The notes beneath the pieces are model-generated. The model was not told the origin of the DNA and did no database searches. It saw only the letters and a list, made by a program, of their open reading frames with translations. The position numbers and the translations under genes were made by a program. DNA of 56,169 nucleotides from JBOGED01 sp050743625 (GTDB lineage Bacteria > Actinomycetota > Nitriliruptoria > Euzebyales > Egibacteraceae), in NCBI GenBank assembly GCA_050743625.1, contig JBOGED010000294.1, forward strand, positions 1 to 56,169, read 5' to 3'. How positions within the stretch are numbered: position 1 is the stretch's first letter; every line of letters begins with the position of its first letter. Shown here one piece after another: positions 34,042 through 41,413 of this stretch.

Positions 34042-35010
34042 ATGTCTTCACGCACGCTGGAGAAAGCCGCATTCGCGAGTCTCGCGTCGGCGCTGGCCGG
34101 CGTCGCCGGGGTGCTGTATGCCTCCTCGCGGTCGTGGCCAGGGATTCCTGACGCCGCCGCGCCGATGCCGCCCTACGCGCTGCCGCCAGCCCGGCTTGTG
34201 CCGGTCCCTGAGCGGGGCGAGATCTTCGTTCGCGAGGCGCCGTGGGTCGGTGACGAGGCGGGGCCTCAGCGGCCCGTGATCGTACTGATCCACGGCTGGA
34301 TGTTCCCGGCCGATCTCACCTGGTTCGCGTGTTATCAGCCGATCGCCCAGATCGGTCCCATCGTGGCAATGGACCTCCGCGGCCATGGGCGCGGCAGCCG
34401 TCCCTGTGAACCCTTCCGCCTCGCGGACGCGGCCGACGATATCGCCGCGTTGCTCCGCGAGCTGGGAACCGGGCCCGCCGTCGCCGTGGGGTACTCGATG
34501 GGTGGGACGATCGCTCAGCTGCTGTGGCGACGTAATCCCGACGTCGTGCGGGGCCTCGTGCTCTGCGCGACGGCGGCGACCTTCTCCGAGCATCTCGGGG
34601 ACCGGCTGTTGTGGCGAGGGATGGGAGCATTTCAGGTGGCGTTGAGGCTGGTCCCGCGGTTCTGGTGGCAGCGGCTCGGCCGCTCGTACCTGCCCGAGGC
34701 CTCCCCGAGCCTCCTGCCCTGGATGATCGGTGAGCTGGACCGGGGCAGCGCCGAGGACGTCGCGGAGGCCGGGCGCGAGCTCGGCCGCTACGACGCTCGC
34801 GACTGGCTGGGCGGCGTCGACGTCCCGACAGCCGTCGTCGTCACCGCGAAGGATCGGTTGGTTCCGGCCGCCCGGCAACGCGCGCTCGCGAGCTTGATCG
34901 CCGGCGCACAGACCTACGAGGTGCCCCTCGGCCACGATGCGTGCACGGCGCACGCCGATCTCTTCGTCGCCGCCGTAGGCAAGGCGATCGAGCACGTGCT
35001 CGATGTCTGA
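34042..35010 (+). CDS. alpha/beta-fold hydrolase
   Basis: The 322-residue protein has an N-terminal hydrophobic segment (FASLASALAGVAGVLY), possibly a membrane anchor, then an alpha/beta hydrolase core: oxyanion motif VIVLIHGWMF, VAMDLRGHGRGSRP, nucleophile elbow VGYSMGGTIAQ, an acid in VVTAKDRLVP and the catalytic His in PLGHDACTA. The substrate cannot be told. It overlaps the J-domain gene by 8 bp. The pair is inserted, on the opposite strand, between smc and the mutM-like gene. Confidence 0.85.
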   Translation: MSSRTLEKAAFASLASALAGVAGVLYASSRSWPGIPDAAAPMPPYALPPARLVPVPERGEIFVREAPWVGDEAGPQRPVIVLIHGWMFPADLTWFACYQPIAQIGPIVAMDLRGHGRGSRPCEPFRLADAADDIAALLRELGTGPAVAVGYSMGGTIAQLLWRRNPDVVRGLVLCATAATFSEHLGDRLLWRGMGAFQVALRLVPRFWWQRLGRSYLPEASPSLLPWMIGELDRGSAEDVAEAGRELGRYDARDWLGGVDVPTAVVVTAKDRLVPAARQRALASLIAGAQTYEVPLGHDACTAHADLFVAAVGKAIEHVLDV

Positions 35011-35650
35011 CCGGCAGCTCAACCCACAGATCGACGCGTTCGTCGACGCCTATTCCGTGCTGGGCGTAGCTCCCGACGCTGGCCAGGCCACTTTGAAGCA
35101 GGCTCACCGCCGGCTCGCCTGGCAGCATCATCCCGATCGCCTGCCCCCCGAGCGGCGCTCGGAGGCGACACTGCGCATCCAGCAGATCAATGTCGCCTAC
35201 GGTCTGGTACGGACGCCAGCCGCCCGCGCCCGCTACGACGCACTCCGCGCGGCACCGCGCACGCCGGCGAGGGTAGGCGAGTCTGACTGGGACCTGCTGA
35301 TGCGGCAGGCCGGACGTTGGGCTGGCCAGTGGTGGCGCCGGAACGAGGGCCCACTGCGCCGAGCGGCGAAGCAAGCGCGGCGCCGCTACACCCTGGTGAC
35401 CGGGACGGTCGTCATGGTCGCCTATGCCTGGCTGGGGACGGTCCTCGCCGTGGCCGCGGGGCAGTTCGTCGCGCCCGGCAACCCGTTGCCCACGATTGTC
35501 GGCGGCGTCGGCGGCGCACTGGCGGGGGCTGTCCACCGCCGTGACCGGCTACGGTCCATCGACGGCCACCCGCCGATGCGCTACCCCTGGCTCCCGGTGA
35601 CGACTTGGTTGCTGACACTCGCCGCCAGCCTGGCGTGGGTGGCTTCCTAA
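35003..35650 (+). CDS. J-domain membrane protein
   Basis: Residues of about 14-75 form a DnaJ J-domain with the HPD motif (LAWQHHPDRLPPE), which would stimulate a DnaK-type chaperone. A basic linker (RRNEGPLRRAAKQARRRYT) and two or three membrane helices follow (VVMVAYAWLGTVLAVAAGQF, then LLTLAASLAWVA). The stop codon TAA lies at the first bases of the repeat end at 35645, so the original C-terminus may have been cut by that element. It is translationally coupled to the hydrolase gene. Confidence 0.82.
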   Translation: MSDRQLNPQIDAFVDAYSVLGVAPDAGQATLKQAHRRLAWQHHPDRLPPERRSEATLRIQQINVAYGLVRTPAARARYDALRAAPRTPARVGESDWDLLMRQAGRWAGQWWRRNEGPLRRAAKQARRRYTLVTGTVVMVAYAWLGTVLAVAAGQFVAPGNPLPTIVGGVGGALAGAVHRRDRLRSIDGHPPMRYPWLPVTTWLLTLAASLAWVAS

Positions 35651-35700
35651 GTGGTCCCATCCGCAAATCCGTTGGTATCGAGGGCGGCACTGCGGTCCTT
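35645..35700. repeat. solo copy of the MITE-like element end
   Basis: CCTAAGTGGTCCCATCCGCA and the following 35 bp match the left end of the element at 16438 (through CGAGGGCGGCACTGCG) and the reverse complement of its right end (CCATCCG, AAATCCGTTGGTAT). No second end is nearby, so this is a fragment. It supplies the stop codon of the J-domain gene. Confidence 0.65.
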
Positions 35701-35715
35701 ATGGCCACCCGGGTG

Positions 35716-36564
35716 CTACGTCTGGCAATTTTTGCAGAAGTAGGACGGCACGGGAGGATCGTCGATCTGCGCGAACACGATCGTCTGGCGGCAGCGGGCG
35801 CACGGTTGGCCTTCCCGGCCGTAGACCTTCAAGTGCTGGTTGGCGAGGGGGTCGTCGAACGGGTCGTCCCCCTCCTCGGTCAGCTCCGAGGCGCCGGTGC
35901 CTTGCTTGACAGCCTCGTGGAGTACCTCCTGGATGGCGCGGAAGAGGCGCCGGACCTCCTGCGCGGAAAGCTTCGACGAGGAGCGCATGCCCGAGAGGCC
36001 GGCCGCCCACAAGATCTCGTCCGCGTAGACGTCGCCCAGCCCCACCACGAACGTCTCGTCGCCAAGCAGCGCCCGCAGCTGGTAGTTGCGGATGATCAGC
36101 TGGCGGCTGAACTCGAGCCACGTCGCGATGTTCATGAAGGGGTCGATACCGATCGCCATGAACTCCGGGGAGGTCTCGAACTCCTCGGATGTGACGAGGC
36201 GTAGGGCGCCGTTCTGCTCAGCGTCGAGGTAACGCAGCGCACCGCCTCCCTCGAACTCCAGCACCATCCGCACCATCTCGGCGTGCTCGTCGACGCCGGA
36301 GTCCACGGGGTGGCGTGTCAGCGTGGCGACCGAGCCGGGCCGCACGACCAGGGCACCTCCCCCCTTCAACCGCAAGGCGAGGGTCGTTCCCCGCCGGGTT
36401 ACCGACTCGATCCTCCGACCCTCCAGCGCCGTCGCGAACTCGGCCGGCGCGGGACCCGCCGGGAGGACGGCGAGGGAGGTGACGGACGCGCTCTTGATCT
36501 GCTGGCCGACGACCTCCTTCTCCAGCTCCTTACGCATGACCTCAGCCTCAGGCAACAGCGTCAC
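35716..36564 (-). CDS. Fpg/MutM-family protein lacking the canonical catalytic residues
   Basis: The fold is that of formamidopyrimidine-DNA glycosylase: a helix-two-turn-helix region (ETFVVGLGDVYADEILWAAG) and a C-terminal CxxC/CxxC zinc finger (PCARCRQT to FCKNCQT). The position is the usual mutM place, overlapping rnc by ATGA. Compared with E. coli Fpg, key residues are changed: the N-terminus is TLLPEAEV instead of PELPEVE (no catalytic Pro1 or Glu2), the catalytic Lys of RRAKY is Thr (RRGTT), HLGMSG is RPGSVA, DPRRFG is DAEQNG, GNIY is GDVY, and the zinc-finger Arg is absent. It can hardly be a normal base-excision glycosylase; DNA binding alone is conceivable. Confidence 0.8.
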   Translation of the reverse strand: MTLLPEAEVMRKELEKEVVGQQIKSASVTSLAVLPAGPAPAEFATALEGRRIESVTRRGTTLALRLKGGGALVVRPGSVATLTRHPVDSGVDEHAEMVRMVLEFEGGGALRYLDAEQNGALRLVTSEEFETSPEFMAIGIDPFMNIATWLEFSRQLIIRNYQLRALLGDETFVVGLGDVYADEILWAAGLSGMRSSSKLSAQEVRRLFRAIQEVLHEAVKQGTGASELTEEGDDPFDDPLANQHLKVYGREGQPCARCRQTIVFAQIDDPPVPSYFCKNCQT

Positions 36565-37340
36565 CCGCGCTCCCCCTTCACCGCACCGCTCAGATCAACG
36601 TTGTCGACAGAATCCAGGAGTCCCACCGTCGCCAGCCTTTGCTGGAGCGCCGCATAGGCCTGCTGCGCCGCACCCTGCTCCGCTTCCTTCTTGCTCCGTC
36701 CGTGCCCGTAGCCCAGCACCTCGCCAGCCAGGGCGACGGCTGCGGTGAAGCGCTTCTCGTGATCCGGACCCTCTTCGGAGAGCTCGTACGCGGGAAGCTG
36801 GGAGAGCACGGCCGCCCCAAGCTCCTGGAGCGACGTCTTGTAGTCCAGAGACTCTCGCCGGGTCACGATATCGGCCAGGAGGTCGTCGAACAGCAACCCT
36901 ACGACACTCGTCGCGGCGGGCATGCCCCGATCGAGATAGACCGCTCCGATCATCGCCTCCATGGTGTCGGCGAGGATCGAGTCCTTGTTCCGACCGCCTG
37001 ACTGCTCTTCACCGCGGCCCAGCCGCACGGCCGCGCCCAGCCCGAGCCCGCGGGCGACGTCGGCAAGGCTGTGCGTGTTGACGGCTGCCGCCCGGACCTT
37101 GGCGAGCCGCCCCTCGGGGGCGTCAGGCAGGATCCGGTAGATCCGATCGGTGATCACGAGCCCCAGGACGGCGTCCCCGAGGAACTCGAGCCGCTCGTTG
37201 TGCGGGACGCCCCCGGCCTCGAAGGCGTAGCTACGATGCGTAAGCGCCTGCTCCAGCAGATGGCGATCCTCGATCCAGACCCCAAGATCCCGTTGTAACC
37301 GGTCGACGGGATCGTTCATCGCAAGATCATTCACGGCCAC
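36561..37340 (-). CDS. rnc: ribonuclease III
   Basis: RNase III cleaves double-stranded RNA, including rRNA precursors. The 259-residue product has the signature ERLEFLGDAVLGLVITDRIY with metal-binding Glu and Asp, a second acidic site in ADTMEAMIGAVYLDRG, and a C-terminal dsRNA-binding domain (YKTSLQELGAAVLSQLPAYE to GRSKKEAEQGAAQQAYAAL). The 5' end overlaps the carrier-protein gene; starts at 37340 (GTG), 37334 (GTG) and 37319 (ATG) are all possible, and no strong ribosome binding site decides. Confidence 0.95.
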   Translation of the reverse strand: MAVNDLAMNDPVDRLQRDLGVWIEDRHLLEQALTHRSYAFEAGGVPHNERLEFLGDAVLGLVITDRIYRILPDAPEGRLAKVRAAAVNTHSLADVARGLGLGAAVRLGRGEEQSGGRNKDSILADTMEAMIGAVYLDRGMPAATSVVGLLFDDLLADIVTRRESLDYKTSLQELGAAVLSQLPAYELSEEGPDHEKRFTAAVALAGEVLGYGHGRSKKEAEQGAAQQAYAALQQRLATVGLLDSVDNVDLSGAVKGERG

Positions 37341-37602
37341 CGCCTACCGTGGAGTGCTGGGCTAACCGATCGGCGGCGTCCTGGACGGTGCGGACGGTGA
37401 CGAGCGCGGCGTCGGGAAGCGCTACGGCGACTCCCCGCGCCCGGAGATCCGTCTCGATTCTCTCCACCACCTCGACGAGGTCGAGGGAGTCGGCGTGGAG
37501 ATCCTCGTCGAACCGCGATGCCGGCCGCACTTGTGCCTCGTCCAGCGCCATCACCTCGCTCACGCGCCGCAGGAGCAGCACGAGCAACTCCTCCGTGTTC
37601 AC
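37327..37602 (-). CDS. acpP: acyl carrier protein of fatty acid synthesis
   Basis: The 91-residue acidic protein carries the phosphopantetheine Ser in LHADSLDLVEVVERIE. It sits in the canonical plsX-acpP-rnc order, overlapping plsX by ATGA, and therefore serves primary fatty acid or phospholipid synthesis. An insertion after helix III (RARGVAVALPDAALVT) makes it slightly longer than E. coli AcpP. It keeps the Asp-Ser-Leu motif that the island carrier protein lacks. Confidence 0.9.
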   Translation of the reverse strand: MNTEELLVLLLRRVSEVMALDEAQVRPASRFDEDLHADSLDLVEVVERIETDLRARGVAVALPDAALVTVRTVQDAADRLAQHSTVGGGRE

Positions 37603-38570
37603 AATGCTTCCTCGTTTATGACGTCTTGACCGTCGACCGTGCCGTGCAGTTGTGCCGCAACCTTGCCCGATAGGCCGGCGGCGACGACCTCGGTCGCCAT
37701 CCGCAACGCACGGGCCACCTGCTCCGCTGTCGCCGCCCCATGTGTGACCAAGACCTCGTCGGTGACACCGAGGACGACCGCCGCGCTGTCACCGTAACGC
37801 CCAGAGGCGGCTTCGAGCGCCTTGAGGAAGATATTGCCCGTAAACCCATCGGCGACCACGACGTCCACATCGCCGGCGAGCACCCCGTCGGGCTCCACGT
37901 TACCGGAGAAACCCGGTACGCCGACGTGGAGTAGCTCGTACGCCGCCTTGGCCAACGCGTTGCCCTTTCCCGGTTCGGTTCCCACGTTCAACAAGCCCAC
38001 GCGCGGTGCGCCAACCCCCAGCACCCCCGCGTAGGCTAAGCCCATCCGAGCGTAACCGACGAGAGCCTCAGGTTGCGCATGAGCTCTGCCACCCGCGTCA
38101 ACGAGCACGACACGCCCACCTCGGCGCGTTGGGATCAGCGCCCCGATCACGGGGCGGCGTACTCCAGGAACGCGGCCGAGCACAAGGTGCGCCGCGGCCA
38201 AGGTCGCTCCAGTTGACCCAGCGGACACCAGCACATCGGCCTCGCCCGTCGCGACGAGCCGCGCGGCGACCCTCACGCTCGCGTCTCGCTTGGACCTGAG
38301 GGCAAATGCCGGATCCTCGTCCATCCCGATGACATCAGAGGCCGCGACAATGCGGAGCCCATCCGCGGCCCCCGCCTCCGCGAGCGCCGCGGACAGCATC
38401 TCCGGCTGCCCGACCAAGATGACCTCGAGGCCGTCCCCCCGGGCCTGGAGCGCGCCGCATACCGTCACGGACGGAGCGTCATCGCCGCCCATCGCGTCCA
38501 ACGCAATCCGCACCGTCTTCCGGCCAGCCGGTGGTACGCGGCTCGGATGGCCGCGGGGCGGATCGCTCAT
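37599..38570 (-). CDS. plsX: phosphate acyltransferase PlsX
   Basis: PlsX makes acyl-phosphate from acyl-ACP, the first step of phospholipid synthesis in most bacteria. The product (323 aa) has VRIALDAMGGDDAPSVTV at its start, VSAGSTGATLAAAHLVLGRV, VLVDAGGRAHAQPEALVGYA, LNVGTEPGKGNALAK and VVADGFTGNIFLKALE. The first 18 or so residues are poorly conserved, so an internal GTG at VRIAL could be the real start. It overlaps acpP and lies 16 bp downstream of rpmF. Confidence 0.94.
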   Translation of the reverse strand: MSDPPRGHPSRVPPAGRKTVRIALDAMGGDDAPSVTVCGALQARGDGLEVILVGQPEMLSAALAEAGAADGLRIVAASDVIGMDEDPAFALRSKRDASVRVAARLVATGEADVLVSAGSTGATLAAAHLVLGRVPGVRRPVIGALIPTRRGGRVVLVDAGGRAHAQPEALVGYARMGLAYAGVLGVGAPRVGLLNVGTEPGKGNALAKAAYELLHVGVPGFSGNVEPDGVLAGDVDVVVADGFTGNIFLKALEAASGRYGDSAAVVLGVTDEVLVTHGAATAEQVARALRMATEVVAAGLSGKVAAQLHGTVDGQDVINEEAL

Positions 38571-38586
38571 CCTTCGACAGGGTGCA

Positions 38587-38769
38587 CTACTCGGCGACCT
38601 CGATTACCTGACGGCTGGCGTAGTGACCGCAGACCCGGCAGACCGTGTGCGGGCGCATGGCCGATTTGCAGCGCGGGCAACTCGCGATGGTCGGCGCGCT
38701 CGTCCGCAGCCACTGGGCTTTCCGGTGGCGGCTCCTGGACCTGGACTTCTTGCGCTTCGGGACAGCCAC
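38587..38769 (-). CDS. rpmF: 50S ribosomal protein L32
   Basis: The 60-residue protein begins MAVPKRKKSRSRSRHRKAQW and has the zinc-ribbon pattern CPRCKSAMRPHTVCRVCGHY with four Cys. It is the zinc-binding form of L32. It lies between the DUF177 gene and plsX, the standard order in most bacteria. Confidence 0.97.
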   Translation of the reverse strand: MAVPKRKKSRSRSRHRKAQWLRTSAPTIASCPRCKSAMRPHTVCRVCGHYASRQVIEVAE

Positions 38770-38821
38770 AGCGGTTCCCTTTCAGACACATGGATGGGAT
38801 GGTTTGGTGAGGAGGGTGCAT

Positions 38822-39367
38822 CTACGGCGAGCCGTCGCTGGGTAGGCGCAGCCCCTCGAGGGCAGCCCACCGCGAGTCGACGGCAGGCTCGGAACATGCG
38901 CAGTCCACCTCGTTGCGGTTGGATCCGCAGCGGGGACATAAGCCGCGGCAAGCAGCATCGCACAGGAGTTGATACGGCACGGCGGGAACAAGCGCGTCAC
39001 GAACCAGTGTGTCGAGATCGATCGTACTGTCGATGACCTCGTAGCCCTCCTCAACAGCCTCTTCGGGGGCCACATCCGTCCGAAGATCGGTGAACAGCTC
39101 CGCGACGTCGCTCGACACGTCCTGCTTCAACTCGACGAGGCAGCGCGCGCACTGCGCGATGAGACGGGCGTGGAGTGATCCACGGACGAGCAGCCCTTCG
39201 ACCACCCCGGCCACCTCACCGGTCAGCCGGACCGGTTCGACGACCTGGACGAGGGGGAGGTCGAGCCCCGCAGGGACCGGCAACGCGAGATCAACCCGGC
39301 GCGAGACGCCGGGCTGGTCGATCAGTTCCGAAACCTGAAGCACCGTGTGGTGCAGAGGAGAAGTCAT
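38822..39367 (-). CDS. DUF177 (YceD) family protein
   Basis: The 181-residue protein has the DUF177 core CARCLVELKQDVSSDVAELF and the C-terminal four-Cys cluster with LLCDAACRGLCPRCGSNRN. The family helps 23S rRNA accumulate and is nearly always next to rpmF. I start it at ATG 39367 (MTSPLHHTVLQVSELIDQPG); a longer frame to 39460 adds unrelated residues. It opens the housekeeping block on this strand. Confidence 0.92.
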   Translation of the reverse strand: MTSPLHHTVLQVSELIDQPGVSRRVDLALPVPAGLDLPLVQVVEPVRLTGEVAGVVEGLLVRGSLHARLIAQCARCLVELKQDVSSDVAELFTDLRTDVAPEEAVEEGYEVIDSTIDLDTLVRDALVPAVPYQLLCDAACRGLCPRCGSNRNEVDCACSEPAVDSRWAALEGLRLPSDGSP

Positions 39368-39729
39368 GACAAGCGTTGTGCTTTGCGCGCACGCGAGCAC
39401 CCTGCTCCGCGTGTTGGTGATGAGCAAGCGTAGCACGAGCACGAGCACATGCCCGGCCACGCTGTGCTCGCAACCTGAGGCAGGGTCGGCACCGAGCGTG
39501 CGACTGGGCTCCCCCCGCGCGACGCCTTCCGCACTGGCATGAGAATCGGCCTCCCACGCCCGGTTTGCAGGATCTTCGCCCCTCCCGGAGGTGGCGCCAA
39601 CCGGCTAATCCTGCACTGTGCAGTACGGCCAAGTGCGCATCTCCTGGGCTCTCGTCAGGCTTCATCTGCGAGCCCCCTGGCGGCTTTGTACTTGGAAGAG
39701 CACGCCGGGCCGGCGCTGATACCACCGCG
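39368..39729. other. 362-bp intergenic region, no gene seen
   Basis: No frame with a ribosome binding site and recognisable motif was found on either strand. The region must hold the promoter of the DUF177-rpmF-plsX run near its left end. A short run of GAGCACGAGCAC-type repeats lies around 39436-39450. The common upstream neighbours of DUF177 in other actinobacteria, such as coaD, are absent. Confidence 0.5.
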
Positions 39730-40554
39730 CTACGCTGCGACGGCGTGGCGCTTGAGGAAGTCGGCCAGCCTCGCCGCAGCGTCAGCAGGGTAGCGCATGT
39801 GGAGCAGGTGATTGGCTGCGGGCATCAGATCGTCCTCGGTGTGCGGCAGCCACGAGTGAACCAGGTCGCGGACCTCGGCGCAGATCGGCGGGCTCTCAGT
39901 CCCAGAGAGGAAAAGCACCGGCTGCTTGATTCGCGCCGCTTCCTCGGCGCCGAAGCGCCACTCCGCTATGGATGGCAAATCGGACTCGAACAGAGTGGCC
40001 ACATCATCCTCCATCTGTTCGGGACCTGCCGGGACGGTGCGGCCCACCTCCGCTCGCCAGTTCGAGCCGAGCACCACAGAGAAAAAGTCGTCGGCCGCGG
40101 CGACCCGGTCACCCGCCAGGTACCTCTCCATGATCGGGACCATTGCCTCCAAGAGCTGCTGTACGCTCGGAACGGCGTACAGTCCGGGCTCGAAAAGCGC
40201 CAGGCTGGACACGACCCTGGGGGCATCGACAGCCAGCTGAAGGGCCACCAAAGTCCCGTAGGAGTGACCGACGACGTGTGCCTGCTCGACCCCGAGTGCG
40301 CTCAGCAGGTCCCGGCAGTCCTGCGCGTGTTCCACGACCGGGACTGGACCATGGATTGGGGTGCTCCCGGCATATCCTCGCCGCCGATATCGGATCATCC
40401 GGTAGTGGTCCCGTATGGCTGGCTCAACCGCCAAGGGCAAGAACGAGTCCGCGAAACCGCCGCCATGAATGAACACCACTGCCTCACCTGAACCCGCGGA
40501 ATCGAACTCCAGCTCAACACCGTTTACCGACACGCATTCCATCGTTGCAACCAT
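39730..40554 (-). CDS. alpha/beta-fold hydrolase
   Basis: The 274-residue protein has the classic alpha/beta hydrolase order: VVFIHGGGFADSFLPL (oxyanion hole), YRRRGYAGSTPI, nucleophile elbow VGHSYGTLVALQLA, acid in PVLFLSGTESPP and catalytic His in PAANHLLHM. The ATG at 40554 has GGAAGGAGG 7 nt upstream and is clearly the start, rather than the longer frame to 40602. It stands alone. It resembles small-ester or epoxide hydrolases; the substrate is unknown. Confidence 0.9.
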   Translation of the reverse strand: MVATMECVSVNGVELEFDSAGSGEAVVFIHGGGFADSFLPLAVEPAIRDHYRMIRYRRRGYAGSTPIHGPVPVVEHAQDCRDLLSALGVEQAHVVGHSYGTLVALQLAVDAPRVVSSLALFEPGLYAVPSVQQLLEAMVPIMERYLAGDRVAAADDFFSVVLGSNWRAEVGRTVPAGPEQMEDDVATLFESDLPSIAEWRFGAEEAARIKQPVLFLSGTESPPICAEVRDLVHSWLPHTEDDLMPAANHLLHMRYPADAAARLADFLKRHAVAA

Positions 40555-41047
40555 GACATTCCCTCCTTCCGAATCGCCAACGCGCTCAAGGCCGTGGACC
40601 ATCTCACCCGCGCAGCGGATGCTTCCCAGATCTCGATGTCCTCCCCATGCGGCGGCCCAAAATCACTTACCACAGGGAGGAGGATGAGCAACGCCCGGTA
40701 AATACGTCATCTCAACACTAACGGGGCTTCGCCCGCCCGACGAGCGTGTGAGGCATGACAGCGTTCCCCGAACAGGGATTTCGGGGCAGATACGCCCCTA
40801 AATCCCTGTTCGGGGAGTGGACCGCGAGTCATCGCCAGCCAGCTCGCAACTCGTGCAACACTTGCAACACGACTCACATACTTGACTCACGCGCAACGAC
40901 TTTGCGGATCCAAGTCCCCTACGCCGGTTCCGAGACCAAGGCTTGCGAACCGGTGGCCCCCTTCGGGGCAGCGGGAGATCGGCTGTCCAGTGCGTGCGTG
41001 TAACGCACGGCGCCGAGCCACGACTGGGAGAGGGTCAAGGATCCGGG
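40555..41047. other. 493-bp intergenic region, apart from one long hairpin
   Basis: Short frames are open on both strands, but none shows motifs or a good ribosome binding site. The only clear structure is the hairpin at 40765-40816, listed separately. The right part (about 40960-41040) runs into a decayed SnoaL-like gene. Confidence 0.45.
40765..40816. repeat. 52-bp near-perfect palindromic hairpin
   Basis: TCCCCGAACAGGGATTT pairs with AAATCCCTGTTCGGGGA, and inside it GGGGC pairs with GCCCC around AGATAC, giving a stem of about 22 bp with one mismatch. No T-run follows on either side, so it is not a typical intrinsic terminator. It could be a mobile palindromic unit or a recombination site. 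Confidence 0.7.
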
Positions 41048-41342
41048 CGCGGGCCTGGGCCCTCGCGGGAGGACGCACCGATGAGGAGTCAATCGAGCTG
41101 AGGGAGCTGATGCTCCGGTTCTACCGGGCCATGGCGGAGGGGGACGTGGCCGCGGTCGAGCGGCTCATCTCTCCGGAGGCATTGGCGATCGGCACGGACC
41201 TGGGTGAGTGGTGCGTGGGCCGGCGCTCATCGCCGCATGGCGGGAGCAGGTCGAGGCATTGGGCGGCGGGATCCCTTTCTTGCCGGGTGACCCCGAGGCG
41301 TTCGAGGAGGGCAGTGTGGGGTGGGTTGGCGGAGTCGCCAGG
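41048..41342 (+). pseudogene. SnoaL-like (NTF2 fold) gene, frameshifted and truncated
   Basis: The frame gives ESIELRELMLRFYRAMAEGD, then VAAVERLISPEALAIGTDLG and EWCVGR. Near 41220 a one-base shift moves the reading to ALIAAWREQVEALGGGIPFL and PGDPEAFEEGSVGWVGGVA. Together these match the N-terminal two thirds of a SnoaL-like protein. The rest is lost where the 73-bp duplication of the hemolysin III gene begins. It is not expected to be functional. Confidence 0.65.
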
Positions 41343-41407
41343 TAGTGGGCGGTCGAGCCGGCGACCACGAAAGAGGTGGAAGACCTCGTGGTAGCCGAAC
41401 CACGCCG
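41335..41407. repeat. 73-bp direct repeat, left copy (hemolysin III gene fragment)
   Basis: TCGCCAGGTAGTGGGCGGTC through CCGAACCACGCCG matches 43087-43158 with a single extra A. The right copy lies in the intact hemolysin III gene near its 3' end. The two copies bracket about 1.68 kb holding the effector-like pseudogene, so a duplication or insertion event is recent enough to have left almost no divergence. Confidence 0.85.
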
Positions 41408-41413
41408 CTGCCG

